64,000 bases of DNA from a bacterium A37T11 (GTDB taxonomy: Bacteria > Bacteroidota > Bacteroidia > Sphingobacteriales > Sphingobacteriaceae). Each line of letters starts with the position of its first letter. Within the stretch, counting starts at the first letter, position 1. Of this stretch, positions 43,988 to 53,468 are shown in pieces. The notes under the pieces are model-generated. The model worked only from the letters and a program-made list of their open reading frames with translations, ran no database searches and was not told where the DNA came from. Location of the stretch: positions 1-64,000 of the forward strand of contig FOBR01000006.1 of assembly GCA_900109895.1 (NCBI GenBank), written 5' to 3'. The translations under genes were made by a program, and so were the position numbers.

Positions 43988-45157
43988 ATGAGTAAGCTCT
44001 CATTTGACAACACACAAATTGCCTTTCAAGGAAAAGATAATAAGGATCTGAACCGTGCTTACTGGCTTTTTAAAATAATATCCAGTAATTTTCTTACCCA
44101 GGTAGGCCCTCCCATTACCAATTTTGCGCTCAACGTAGGCCTGCCCATCAAAGGGCTTATCCGCAAAACCATCTTTAACCATTTTTGCGGGGGCGAGACC
44201 ATCGGTGGTTGTGCCGGCACTATAAGCAGCCTGTCTGCACAGGGTGTGGGGACGATCCTTGACTACTCGGTAGAGGGTGAAGAAGAGGAGCAGGTATTTG
44301 ATGAAACCATGGAAGAAACGATCCGTACGGTTCGGGCGGCACACGCTAATAAGGCTATTCCTTTTTCGGTGTTTAAGGTGACGGGGCTTGGCCGTTTTGA
44401 CCTGCTGGAAAAGGTCAATGCCGGCAACGACCTGAATCCGGAAGAAATGGAAGAGTTTGAACGGATCCGCAATCGGGTAGACCTGATCTGCAAAACAGCT
44501 TTTGAGCTGGATGTGCTTGTACTGGTGGATGCAGAGGATTCGTGGATACAGGATGTAATAGACGACCTGGCACGGGAGATGATGCGTCGATATAATAAGG
44601 AAAAGCCGCTTATTTATAACACCTACCAGCTGTACCGACATGACAAGCTGGCATCTTTACAAGCCGATTTTGCGCTGGCAACTACGGCTGGTTTTTATTT
44701 GGGCGCCAAATTGGTGCGCGGTGCATACATGGAAAAAGAACGTAAGCGTGCCCAGGAATTGGGATACCCCTCTCCTATCCAACGCGATAAGGCAGCTTCT
44801 AACCGCGACTACAACGGGGCGGTCTTATTTTGCCTGGATCATCTGGACCGCATAGGCTTCATGGCGGGTACGCACAATGAGGAAAGCTCCAGGCTGCTCG
44901 CGGACGAGCTGGACAAACGGAACATAGCCCATAATCACCCGCACGTGTATTTTGCCCAATTGCTGGGGATGAGCGACAACCTGACCTTTAACCTTGCATC
45001 GGCCGGATTTAACGTAGCCAAATATGTGCCCTATGGACCCATCAAAGCGGTTATGCCTTATCTTTTTCGCCGGGCGCAGGAAAATACATCGGTGGCCGGG
45101 CAAACCGGGCGCGAGTTGGGGCTGATCATGAAAGAGAAGAAGCGGCGCGCAAAGTAA
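43988..45157 (+). CDS. proline dehydrogenase
   Basis: FAD enzyme oxidising L-proline to pyrroline-5-carboxylate, 389 residues, single-function (no PutA aldehyde dehydrogenase part). The TIM-barrel signatures are VLVDAEDSWIQDVIDDL, YLGAKLVRGAYMEKER, MAGTHNEES and YVPYGPIKAVMPYLFRR with the substrate-binding Arg pair. The N-terminal ~90 residues are the helical extension seen in Bacteroidota forms. Its last 32 bp overlap the end of the convergent phosphoesterase gene. Confidence 0.93.
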   Translation: MSKLSFDNTQIAFQGKDNKDLNRAYWLFKIISSNFLTQVGPPITNFALNVGLPIKGLIRKTIFNHFCGGETIGGCAGTISSLSAQGVGTILDYSVEGEEEEQVFDETMEETIRTVRAAHANKAIPFSVFKVTGLGRFDLLEKVNAGNDLNPEEMEEFERIRNRVDLICKTAFELDVLVLVDAEDSWIQDVIDDLAREMMRRYNKEKPLIYNTYQLYRHDKLASLQADFALATTAGFYLGAKLVRGAYMEKERKRAQELGYPSPIQRDKAASNRDYNGAVLFCLDHLDRIGFMAGTHNEESSRLLADELDKRNIAHNHPHVYFAQLLGMSDNLTFNLASAGFNVAKYVPYGPIKAVMPYLFRRAQENTSVAGQTGRELGLIMKEKKRRAK

Positions 45158-46337
45158 TCACGGTGATCTCCGGACGAATACCCACCCTGCCCGGAAATCC
45201 CAGAAAGCCAAATCCTCGATTGACGTACAGCATTTTTTGCCCCTCCCGGTATATGCCGGCCCATTGCTTATAAATATATTGTATAGGGCTCCATCGAAAT
45301 CCGGGAAGCTCCAGACCAAACTGCATGCCGTGGGTGTGCCCTGATAAAGTTAAGTGTATAGGATGGCGCTGCAATAAGATCTGCGCATACCAATGAGACG
45401 GGTCATGTGACATTAAAACAATAAACTGCCCCACCGTAACATTTTGAAGTGTTTTATCCAGATCTCCATATTGATGAAAACCGCGCAACCCCCAATTTTC
45501 AACTCCTGCCAAGGTAATGTGCTGACCATCCTTTGCCAACTTCACCTCTTCATTTAGCAATAATTTGAAACCCATTTCCTGCTGAATGGCTTTTAGATGG
45601 TCTAAGTTTGCTGCTTTTGCCTGTGGATTTTCCCACTGTATATAATCGCCATAATCATGATTGCCGAGGATTGAAAATTTTCCATATGGAGCGTTCAATT
45701 TAGCAAACACATCCTTCAATGAGGTCAATTCGCTAGCCTCATTATTTACAAAATCACCAGTAAATAACAGCAAATCGCTTTTTTGCGCATTGACAAGTGC
45801 TACTCCCCGTTCCACAGCCGCCCTATTTTGCAAGCTGCCTGCGTGGATATCTGAAAGCTGGGTAATAGTAAAACCATCAAACGCCGCCGGAAGATCATCA
45901 AATGCCAAACTGATACGCCGCACCTTATAGCTGTATTTACCCTTACCCAAGCCGTACAAAATAGTCACAAATAAAACTAAGAAAATGGCTATTGCTATTA
46001 TACTGGCGGGCAAATGGCGTAACGGGTATTGACTAAAACCACTAAATGCAAACTGGCCAAACCTCAACACATCGTCTAAGATTAATGGCAGCAGACCAAA
46101 CACTTTCGGCACCAAAAACAAAATGCTTATTCCTATAGCCAGAAAAATTCTCTTGGGATATTTAGCGTTTATCAACCCTGAATAAGAAGCATTCGTGATT
46201 GCACCCATAATTATTAAATCAGGCAACCAAAATAATAAGCGGACAAATGAAGGCCCTGGCAAAATAGTTGCACCCTGGTAAAAATATAACCCAACAAAGA
46301 ACCAGATCGTTGCTAGGAAAAAAAATAGTTTGCTCAT
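45126..46337 (-). CDS. membrane-bound calcineurin-like metallophosphoesterase
   Basis: 403 residues. About four N-terminal membrane segments (1-140) precede a calcineurin-like phosphoesterase domain whose metal motifs are all present: TQLSDIHAGS (DxH), FTGDFVNN (GD), LGNHDYGDY (GNHD), LMSHDPSHW and LSGHTHGMQFG (GHTH). This is the YkuE-like family; some relatives act on lipid-linked phosphates such as UDP-diacylglucosamine, but the substrate here is not known. Its 3' end overlaps the convergent proline dehydrogenase gene by 32 bp. Confidence 0.9.
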   Translation of the reverse strand: MSKLFFFLATIWFFVGLYFYQGATILPGPSFVRLLFWLPDLIIMGAITNASYSGLINAKYPKRIFLAIGISILFLVPKVFGLLPLILDDVLRFGQFAFSGFSQYPLRHLPASIIAIAIFLVLFVTILYGLGKGKYSYKVRRISLAFDDLPAAFDGFTITQLSDIHAGSLQNRAAVERGVALVNAQKSDLLLFTGDFVNNEASELTSLKDVFAKLNAPYGKFSILGNHDYGDYIQWENPQAKAANLDHLKAIQQEMGFKLLLNEEVKLAKDGQHITLAGVENWGLRGFHQYGDLDKTLQNVTVGQFIVLMSHDPSHWYAQILLQRHPIHLTLSGHTHGMQFGLELPGFRWSPIQYIYKQWAGIYREGQKMLYVNRGFGFLGFPGRVGIRPEITVITLRAASSLS

Positions 46338-46541
46338 CGTGTGGTTATGACCAAAACTAATGCTCCGAATTACACCCTTCCCTTTTCTTTACACGGTTCT
46401 TACAATCTTGCTTCATACAGGTCATTAATAAAAAGTGAACAAATTTTAAATTATCCTATTAGTTAAAAAACAAAATTTAATATAGCTTGTTTAATCATCA
46501 AAGTTTAATCCATTATACTTTAATAAAAATTTATAAAAAAC

Positions 46542-47000
46542 ATGACAGCCATTTCAAAAACAACAGAAATTCTGAATGATCTTATTGAGATCAATAATGA
46601 TCGCATTGAAGGTTATACCCGGGCTATTGAAGATTCAGAAGCTATTGATGTAGACCTAAAAACTTTATTTGAATATTATATTCAGCAAACAAAAGGATTT
46701 AACCGTGATTTATCAGCAGAAGTTTCCAAACTAGGTGAGGCTCCTGAAGAGGGCACACGTATGTCTGGCAAACTACACCGTTTGTGGCTGGATGTGAAGG
46801 CAAAATTTACGGGTAGTGACCGTAAAAGCATTCTGGAAGAATGCGAGCGCGGCGAAGACGCCAGTAAAGAAGCTTACACGGAAGCCCTTGCTGACAGTGA
46901 AGGTTTGCCTGAAGAAATTGTCAAACTTATTTCGCAGCAAGCAGATAAGCAAAGAGAAGGTCATGATAAGATTAAGGCCCTGAGAGACGCTCAAGTTTAA
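46542..47000 (+). CDS. PA2169-family four-helix-bundle protein (DUF2383)
   Basis: Ferritin-like four-helix protein of 152 residues without signal peptide. It starts with TTEILNDLIEINNDRIEGY, typical of the PA2169/DUF2383 family, and ends in a fourth helix with SQQADKQREGHDKIKAL. The family is often induced under stress or in stationary phase; no activity is established. It is a single unit with a long AT-rich leader region (about 200 bp) and a strong hairpin terminator. Confidence 0.88.
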   Translation: MTAISKTTEILNDLIEINNDRIEGYTRAIEDSEAIDVDLKTLFEYYIQQTKGFNRDLSAEVSKLGEAPEEGTRMSGKLHRLWLDVKAKFTGSDRKSILEECERGEDASKEAYTEALADSEGLPEEIVKLISQQADKQREGHDKIKALRDAQV

Positions 47001-47021
47001 TTACTATTCTAAATTTTCCTC

Positions 47022-47055
47022 AGGCCTGGTACATTCTCATGTACCAGGCCTTTGT
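47022..47055 (+). terminator. intrinsic terminator after the PA2169-family gene
   Basis: A perfect 13-bp stem (AGGCCTGGTACAT / ATGTACCAGGCCT) with a TCTC loop is followed by TTTGTGT, 22 bp after the stop codon. Confidence 0.85.
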
Positions 47056-47126
47056 GTATATAAGCTAGTCCGCTTATTTTTTGCATATTTGCGCACGGTA
47101 CCGTATCGAGGTGCCCATTTTAAAAA

Positions 47127-48728
47127 ATGAACTATAAAGAAGAAATTAGCAAGCGACGCACCTTTGGAATCATCAGCCACCCCGATGCGGGTAAAACCAC
47201 CCTTACGGAAAAATTGCTACTTTTTGGAGGAGCTATCCAAAAAGCAGGTGCCGTTAAAAGCAATAAGGCTGAAAAAACGGCTGTTTCTGATTTTATGGAA
47301 ATAGAAAAACAGCGTGGTATATCGGTTGCGACATCCGTAATGGGCTTTAATTATAACGGTGTCAAAATTAATATACTCGATACCCCTGGTCACAAAGATT
47401 TTGCAGAAGATACCTATCGGACCCTTACAGCAGTTGACTCGGTTATCTTGGTAATAGACTGTGTAAAGGGGGTCGAAGAACAAACCCGCAAATTAATGGC
47501 CGTATGCCGTATGCGCCATATACCCGTCATCGTTTTCATCAACAAAATGGACCGGGAAGGTAAAGAACCCTTTGACCTGTTGGAAGAAATAGAGCGCGAA
47601 CTCAATATATCTACGCGTCCTTTAAGCTGGCCTATAGGAATAGGTGGTACCTTTAAAGGAGTTTATCAGCTCTACCAAAAAAAATTAAAGCTTTATGCCG
47701 CCAGCAAAACGACGATCAACCAGGATGTGGTAGACCTGGATAGTCTGGATAATACCTTGCTGGATGAGAAAGTCGGCGCATCCGCTGCAAAGCAACTGCG
47801 CGATGAGGTAGAACTGGTTGAAGGCGTTTACGAGCCCTTTGACCTTTCTTTATACCGCACGGGGTACCTGGCTCCCGTATTTTTTGGGAGTGCTATTAAT
47901 AATTTTGGCGTGCAGGAATTACTGGAAACCTTTATTGAAATAGCTCCTTATCCGCAACCCAGAGAAACAAACATCCGTACCGTCGATCCTGAAGAACCCA
48001 AGTTTACTGGTTTTATATTTAAAATCCATGCTAACCTGGATCCAAACCACCGCGACCGCATTGCTTTTTGCCGTGTATGCTCCGGTGAATTTCTGCGCAA
48101 TACCTTTTATTACCACACCCGTCTCAACAAAAAATTAAAATTTGCTTCTCCTACAGGTTTTATGGGAGACAGCAAAAGTTTAATTGAAGAAGCTTGGCCC
48201 GGTGACGTTGTAGGGCTCTACGATTCGGGTAATTTTAAAATAGGCGACACACTGACCGAAGGAGAACAATTACAATTTTTGGGTATCCCTAGTTTTTCAC
48301 CTGAAATTTTCAAAGAATTGGAGAATACCGACCCAATGAAAACCAAACAGCTGGAAAAAGGAATCCGCCAACTGATTGATGAGGGGGTAGCCCAATTATT
48401 TGTACAGAACCCAGGCAACCGTAAAATTGTGGGCACCGTGGGTGAATTGCAATTTGAAGTAATCAAATTCAGGCTGCTGCATGAATATGGGGCCGCCTGC
48501 GTGTTCAGGCCGCTCAGCTTCAGCAAAGCCAGCTGGATTAGCTGCTCTTCTTTGGTAGACCTGAAAGAATTTATGCGCATCCATAGCAGCATCATTGCTT
48601 ATGATAAGGATGACCGGCCAGTGTTCCTGTCTAGTTCTAAATGGGATATCGACTACGCGCTGCGACAGTTTCCGACCCTCAGCTTTCATGAAAATTCTGA
48701 ATGGCAACAGCAAACGATCAAAACGTAG
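47127..48728 (+). CDS. prfC: peptide chain release factor 3
   Basis: Ribosomal GTPase that removes RF1/RF2 after peptide release; 533 residues. The G1 motif is [13 protein letters not shown], the switch region [13 protein letters not shown]3 [11 protein letters not shown] and G4 [14 protein letters not shown]. Domain 2 (about 300-390) and the C-terminal EF-G-like domain follow, with [15 protein letters not shown] typical for RF3 and distinguishing it from EF-G and TetM-like proteins. It precedes the ABC ATPase gene by 6 bp and may be cotranscribed with it. Confidence 0.95.
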   Translation: MNYKEEISKRRTFGIISHPDAGKTTLTEKLLLFGGAIQKAGAVKSNKAEKTAVSDFMEIEKQRGISVATSVMGFNYNGVKINILDTPGHKDFAEDTYRTLTAVDSVILVIDCVKGVEEQTRKLMAVCRMRHIPVIVFINKMDREGKEPFDLLEEIERELNISTRPLSWPIGIGGTFKGVYQLYQKKLKLYAASKTTINQDVVDLDSLDNTLLDEKVGASAAKQLRDEVELVEGVYEPFDLSLYRTGYLAPVFFGSAINNFGVQELLETFIEIAPYPQPRETNIRTVDPEEPKFTGFIFKIHANLDPNHRDRIAFCRVCSGEFLRNTFYYHTRLNKKLKFASPTGFMGDSKSLIEEAWPGDVVGLYDSGNFKIGDTLTEGEQLQFLGIPSFSPEIFKELENTDPMKTKQLEKGIRQLIDEGVAQLFVQNPGNRKIVGTVGELQFEVIKFRLLHEYGAACVFRPLSFSKASWISCSSLVDLKEFMRIHSSIIAYDKDDRPVFLSSSKWDIDYALRQFPTLSFHENSEWQQQTIKT

Positions 48729-48734
48729 GTACCT

Positions 48735-49511
48735 ATGGAAGAACAAAATCCTATTATCAGCATCTCTAATCTGGAGAAATGGTATGGCTCAAAACAAGTT
48801 CTCAAGGGAATTAATCTGGAAATCTATCCCGGACAGGTGATCGGCTATATCGGTCCAAACGGGGCTGGTAAATCAACCACTGTAAAAATACTGACCGGAC
48901 TTATTGACGATTTTAAGGGGTCTGTGACGGTGGCAGGAATTGACCTGAAAAGTGATCCATTAGCGGTAAAGGCCAGAATAGGATATGTCCCGGAGAATGC
49001 TGAGATCTATGATGTGCTGACCCCACTGGAGTACCTGGATTTTGTGGGAAAGCTGCACAACATGGAAGAAGAGCAGATACACAACCGGGCAATTCGCCTG
49101 CTTGGCGCTTTTGGGCTTGCAGAAAATGCCGATAAGCGCATGGATTCATTTTCCAAAGGAATGCGCCAGAAGGTACTACTTATATCAGGTATAATCCACA
49201 ATCCTGACATCATTATTCTCGACGAGCCATTATCTGGCCTGGATGCCAATGCAGTGATCATCGTCAAAGAACTCATCGCACTTTTGGCGCGGGAGGGCAA
49301 AACCATTTTTTACTGTTCACACATGATGGATGTGGTTGAAAAGGTATCTGACCGTATCATGTTAATTAACCAGGGTGCTATGGTAGCCGACGGAACGTTT
49401 GAGCAACTTCAAGCTGAGCATGGCGATACGCTGGAGCATATTTTCTCCAAGCTTACCGGCAATGGAGATGCAAGTTCGGATGCAGCCAGCATCATTTCTG
49501 CGTTCGATTAA
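48735..49511 (+). CDS. ABC transporter ATP-binding protein (ABC-2-type exporter)
   Basis: ATPase of 258 residues. Walker A is GPNGAGKST (about 37-45), the signature is the variant FSKGMRQK in place of LSGGQ, Walker B is IIILDEPLSGLD and the H-loop lies in YCSHMMD. The FSKGM signature is typical of DrrA/CcmA-like exporters (NatA-type). It pairs with the following membrane protein gene (11-bp gap) to form a two-gene exporter; the substrate is unknown. It is unrelated to the MacB-type ATPase at 13 kb. Confidence 0.93.
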   Translation: MEEQNPIISISNLEKWYGSKQVLKGINLEIYPGQVIGYIGPNGAGKSTTVKILTGLIDDFKGSVTVAGIDLKSDPLAVKARIGYVPENAEIYDVLTPLEYLDFVGKLHNMEEEQIHNRAIRLLGAFGLAENADKRMDSFSKGMRQKVLLISGIIHNPDIIILDEPLSGLDANAVIIVKELIALLAREGKTIFYCSHMMDVVEKVSDRIMLINQGAMVADGTFEQLQAEHGDTLEHIFSKLTGNGDASSDAASIISAFD

Positions 49512-49522
49512 CTATCAAACGG

Positions 49523-51208
49523 ATGAATAAGTTTTTCCTTTTTCTCGTTCGCACGCTCTCCCCGGTCTGGACCAATCTGGGCGTTGATCCACGACAATTG
49601 TTGATCATTTTGAGCGTAAAGCTTCGCATGGATGACCGTAATCCGCGGGCCTCTTTTGGCAAGCAAGCCAAGGAAAAGAAAACCACCTATGCAACAGTAT
49701 TGCAGTTTTTCATGCTATTGCTTATGGGTTCCTTTTTTATGGCGTTCTTTTTTATGGTCCAAGATCACTTTGTAGCCTCGTCCCTCTATTTTTTATCCGT
49801 CATGAGTGTCTTATCATTATCACTCGTTGCCGATTTCTCCACCATTTTGCTGGATACACGTGACCAATACATTATATTACCACGCCCTGTAAGCGACCGA
49901 ACAGTAGCTATAGCCCGGATAGTACATATAGCCATCAAGGTGCTAAGCCAGCTTCTTGCCCTGGGTTTACCAGCATTTTGCTACTTTCTATTTTTATCCC
50001 ATTGGAGCCTCGCTCTTATATTCATCTTACAGTTTTTGATCGCAGGGTTGATGAGCATCTTTGCCGTCAATCTCTTTTACCTCTTTTTTTTGCGGGTGCT
50101 CAATGCCCAGCGCTTTAAAGACATCATCAGTTATCTGCAAATCTTTTTATCCATTCTTATATTTTCAGCCTATTATGTAGGTCCCAAACTGCTATCATCC
50201 CCTTTCATCCAGCAATTACGCATAGAACACTCGGCATGGACCTGGGTATTGCCACCTGTATGGATCGCATCGCTGCAACAAATAGGTGCTAAGCCACTAC
50301 AGGAATTTGTCATTGTTCTAGCTATATTGGCCCTAGTCACCCCAATTCTTGCCCTTTGGTTAACCAGCCGGATCTTTTCAAGCGGATTTGGCGGAAAATT
50401 GGCTGCCTTGGGAGCCGGCGACATCCCATCAGAGAAAATAGGACTGCACAGCAAACCCAAAGGCAATTCGTTTTATAAACTACTTGGTCAACTATTCACC
50501 ACATCACACCTGGAGCGGGCCGGTTTTAACATTGTCTGGCTGATCTCTGGCCGCTCCCGCGAGTTCAAACAGCAATTGTATCCTACCCTGGCTTACCTAC
50601 CGGTATATTTCATTTTTCTCATATTCTTAAATGGCAACAAGGGCGATCAGCAGTCCTTTGCAGGCAAGTTGGCTATCGTAGAATCAAACGGTTTATATGT
50701 GGTCATGTATTATATGGCGTTGCTTTCTTTGATGACGGTGCTTCAACTCGTATCTACCAGCAACCAGTTTAAGGCAGCCTGGGTATACTACGTCAGCCCA
50801 GTTAGCAAGCCCGGTGAATTAATGTCGGGCGTGCTTAAAGCAGGTTTCATCAAATTTTTTATTCCTTTCAGCTTTTTCTTTTTGGCCATCAGCCTCCCGC
50901 TGTTTGGATTCAAAGTACTGAATGATCTTTTACTATCCGTAGCTATTGGTGGTATCGAAGCGGTTATTATTGCGCTCTTTGTGCTGAAGGCTTATCCCTT
51001 TTCCAGACCCGTAGGAAAAATAAACAATAAATTTCTGGTAAATATTATGCTGATGAGTTTTATCGGCCTCTTTGGCTACGCACATTATTTTTTCATAAAA
51101 CACGAACTCGTAATCTGGGTAGCTACGGCCATTATGTGGGGGATATTCCTTATCATGCTTCGATATTTTAAAGATGACAAATGGGAAAGCTTAGGTTACG
51201 CCGATTAA
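49523..51208 (+). CDS. ABC exporter membrane subunit (561 aa)
   Basis: Polytopic membrane protein with about twelve hydrophobic segments in two clusters (about 60-300 and 345-555), separated by a cytoplasmic loop near residues 300-340 (GDIPSEKIGLHSKPKGN). The N-terminal 60 residues are soluble and basic. The sequence matches no well-known permease motif, but its position 11 bp behind an ABC-2-type ATPase and its length fit the membrane half of that exporter. The substrate is not predictable. Confidence 0.75.
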   Translation: MNKFFLFLVRTLSPVWTNLGVDPRQLLIILSVKLRMDDRNPRASFGKQAKEKKTTYATVLQFFMLLLMGSFFMAFFFMVQDHFVASSLYFLSVMSVLSLSLVADFSTILLDTRDQYIILPRPVSDRTVAIARIVHIAIKVLSQLLALGLPAFCYFLFLSHWSLALIFILQFLIAGLMSIFAVNLFYLFFLRVLNAQRFKDIISYLQIFLSILIFSAYYVGPKLLSSPFIQQLRIEHSAWTWVLPPVWIASLQQIGAKPLQEFVIVLAILALVTPILALWLTSRIFSSGFGGKLAALGAGDIPSEKIGLHSKPKGNSFYKLLGQLFTTSHLERAGFNIVWLISGRSREFKQQLYPTLAYLPVYFIFLIFLNGNKGDQQSFAGKLAIVESNGLYVVMYYMALLSLMTVLQLVSTSNQFKAAWVYYVSPVSKPGELMSGVLKAGFIKFFIPFSFFFLAISLPLFGFKVLNDLLLSVAIGGIEAVIIALFVLKAYPFSRPVGKINNKFLVNIMLMSFIGLFGYAHYFFIKHELVIWVATAIMWGIFLIMLRYFKDDKWESLGYAD

Positions 51209-51298
51209 AAAAATAAAAAATATTTAGTCCCCACATTTTAGCATATGAAAAAAAAAGTGCATTTTTGCGACCTGTAAACACGACGAACTATTAAACTT

Positions 51299-51372
51299 GC
51301 TCCTATAGCTCAGTCGGTTAGAGTAGAAGACTCATAATCTTTTGGTCCCTGGTTCGAGCCCAGGTGGGAGCA
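51299..51372 (+). tRNA. tRNA with CAU anticodon (tRNA-Met, or tRNA-Ile2)
   Basis: Full cloverleaf of 74 nt. The acceptor arms GCTCCTA and TGGGAGC pair with one G-T. The D-arm is GCTC/GAGT. The anticodon stem is GAAGA/TCTTT around the loop CTCATAA (anticodon CAT), and the T-arm is CCTGG TTCGAGC CCAGG. The discriminator is A at 51372; CCA is not encoded. The first pair is G-C, so it is not the initiator. Elongator Met is the simplest reading, but Ile2 (lysidine-modified CAU) cannot be excluded. A CATTTTTG box at about 51260 could be its -7 element. Confidence 0.93.
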
Positions 51373-51379
51373 CAAAACT

Positions 51380-51415
51380 AAATAGCCCTTTTTTTAATAA
51401 AAAATGGGCTATTTT
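51380..51415 (+). terminator. intrinsic terminator of the tRNA gene
   Basis: AATAGCCC and GGGCTATT form a stem, extended by an A-T-rich inner part, followed by TTTT. It begins 8 bp after the tRNA 3' end. Confidence 0.7.
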
Positions 51416-51614
51416 TATGCTTATCTCCTAACCAATTCCTGTTCTTGTCAATAAGATTTTTATAACAATCCCCACCTTTATCCTATTAAAATATTGACCG
51501 TAGAATTAGAAAAGGCTTCGGCTGTAGTTTATGGCTACAATAACCCGTGTTTTGGCTACATTTGTAATATAGTAAGTTGGCAACTTTGCATTATAATAAT
51601 TAAATAAGGCAATA

Positions 51615-52496
51615 ATGAACGTATTTGTAACAGGAGCTTCAGGATTTGTAGGCTCAGCAGTAGTAAAAGAACTCATTCAAGCAGGACATAAGGTCACTGG
51701 ATTCGCACGGTCTGAAACATCGGCCCAAGCCATCCGTGATGCGGGTGCTGAAGTATTAATAGGCGGCCTGGAAGATTTGGAGGCATTAAAGGAAGGTGCA
51801 TCAAAGGCGGATGGGGTTATTCACACAGCTTTTATTCACGATTTTAATCAATATGCAAATGCCAATAGTGTCGATAAGGCCGCTATAAATGCACTGGGTG
51901 AAGGGATAATGGGTAGTGAAAAACCCCTTATTGTGACTGCGGGTATTTTAGGACTTCCTAAAACGGATGGTTATGTTACCGAAAATGATAAGGCTAATAA
52001 CTCGCCAAGAAGTTCGGAAATAACAGCGCTTGGCCTGGCAGAAAAAGGCGTGAATGCATCGGTGGTACGCCTGCCACCCTCCGTCCATGATTTGGGGGAT
52101 AAGGGTTTCATACCATTTCTCATACATCTGGCGCTGGAAAATGGCGTTTCAGCCTATCCACTGGATGGTCAAAATCATTGGCCGGCTGTGCATAGGCTGG
52201 ATGCCGCAAAGGTATTTCGCTTAGCGCTTGAACGAGCTGGCAAAGGGGCTTTGTATAATGCGGTGGCAGACCAAACCATTCCCGTAAAAACAATTGCAGA
52301 ATTGATTGCGCGCAAACTTAATATTCCCGTGATTTCGGTATCGGGAGATGATGTGGTAAAACATTTTAAATGGATGAGTGGTTTTATTGGTTTTGACAGT
52401 CCGGCTACAAGCCTGCTTACACAGGAACAGCTGGGATGGACACCTATACAAATAGGGTTATTAGCAGATATGGAGCTGAATTATTTCACCAAATAA
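51615..52496 (+). CDS. atypical SDR-family NAD(P)-dependent oxidoreductase/epimerase-like protein
   Basis: 293 residues with an N-terminal Rossmann fold (VTGASGFVGSAVVKEL, the TGxxGxxG form of extended/atypical SDRs) and the NADP-favouring region FARSETSAQ. The usual catalytic Tyr-xxx-Lys of epimerases is not evident, and the C-terminal half resembles the NAD-dependent epimerase family with AVHRLDAAKVFRLALERAG. The reaction is unknown. It is followed 31 bp later by a classical SDR gene in the same direction. The 226 bp before it hold only the tRNA terminator and AT-rich DNA. Confidence 0.85.
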   Translation: MNVFVTGASGFVGSAVVKELIQAGHKVTGFARSETSAQAIRDAGAEVLIGGLEDLEALKEGASKADGVIHTAFIHDFNQYANANSVDKAAINALGEGIMGSEKPLIVTAGILGLPKTDGYVTENDKANNSPRSSEITALGLAEKGVNASVVRLPPSVHDLGDKGFIPFLIHLALENGVSAYPLDGQNHWPAVHRLDAAKVFRLALERAGKGALYNAVADQTIPVKTIAELIARKLNIPVISVSGDDVVKHFKWMSGFIGFDSPATSLLTQEQLGWTPIQIGLLADMELNYFTK

Positions 52497-52527
52497 CACA
52501 GACTTCTAACAAAGAAGATTTAAACAA

Positions 52528-53292
52528 ATGAATACAACAAATAAAATAGCCCTCGTTACGGGCGGAAGCCGTGGATTAGGAAAAAACATGGCTTTGGCCA
52601 TTGCAAAAAAAGGATTGGACATTGTCATTACCTATAACACCAACAAAGCTGCTGCAGACGAGGTTGTGACTTCGATTGAAGCTATGGGACAAAAAGCGAA
52701 AGCTTTTCAACTGGATACCAGCAATACTAAACTTTTTGATGGTTTTGTTGGGGAGCTGTCTGCTTATCTGGAGGAAACCTATCAACATAAAAATCTTGAT
52801 TTCCTGGTCAATAATGCAGGAACAGGTTTATATGTTCCGGCAATTGAAACAACGGAAGAACAATTGGATGAAATATTCAACATCCATTATAAAGGCGTAT
52901 TTTTCTTAACACAGAAAGTATTGCCTTATATCAATGAGGGGGGTGGTATTGTCAATATATCTTCTGGTCTTACCCGTATTACCATGCCTGGCTCATCGGT
53001 ATATGGTTCGTTGAAGGCTGCGGTGGAAACGCTATCCAGGTACCTGGCAAAGGAGCTGGGACCAAAAAAAATACGGGTAAACGTATTAGCCCCCGGTGCT
53101 ATTGAGACGGATTTTGGAGGCGGGCGAACACGCGATAATAAAGAAATCAATGCGCACATTGCCAGCCTAACCGCTTTGGGACGTGTAGGATTGCCAAATG
53201 ATATTGGCGGGGTGGTGGCCTTTTTGTGCAGCGATGATGCCGGCTGGATCAATGGCCAACGGATAGAAGTTTCCGGCGGACAAGCCTTGTAA
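52528..53292 (+). CDS. classical SDR-family oxidoreductase
   Basis: 254 residues of the classical short-chain dehydrogenase type. The cofactor motif is TGGSRGLGKNMA, the NNAG motif is VNNAGTGLY, the catalytic Ser lies in VNISSGL, and Tyr/Lys are in SSVYGSLKAA. The C-terminal NADP-SDR signature is GRVGLPNDIGGVVAFLCSDDAGWINGQ in part. Its substrate is not predictable. It follows the atypical SDR gene, and an AraC regulator stub lies 12 bp downstream. Confidence 0.92.
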   Translation: MNTTNKIALVTGGSRGLGKNMALAIAKKGLDIVITYNTNKAAADEVVTSIEAMGQKAKAFQLDTSNTKLFDGFVGELSAYLEETYQHKNLDFLVNNAGTGLYVPAIETTEEQLDEIFNIHYKGVFFLTQKVLPYINEGGGIVNISSGLTRITMPGSSVYGSLKAAVETLSRYLAKELGPKKIRVNVLAPGAIETDFGGGRTRDNKEINAHIASLTALGRVGLPNDIGGVVAFLCSDDAGWINGQRIEVSGGQAL

Positions 53293-53303
53293 ATAAGACA
53301 TAA

Positions 53304-53429
53304 AAGTCAAATACCGTGGTAAAAAAAATTGCCTACGGACTGGGCTTTGAACACTCACAAAGTTTTAGTAAACTGTTCAAGAATAAAACCCATTTATCGC
53401 CTTTGGAATTCAGAGCTTCTTTTAACTGA
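53304..53429 (+). pseudogene. 3' stub of an AraC-family transcriptional regulator
   Basis: An open stretch with no start codon encodes KKIAYGLGFEHSQSFSKLF, then KNKTHLSPLEFRASFN before a TGA. This is the second helix-turn-helix and end of an AraC-type DNA-binding domain. The frame is closed upstream by TAA at 53301, and nothing else of the regulator is found. It probably controlled nearby SDR or azoreductase genes before being deleted. Confidence 0.8.
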
Positions 53430-53468
53430 TAGAAGATTGGACATCGGAGTCAGGACGAGGGTTTGTAA

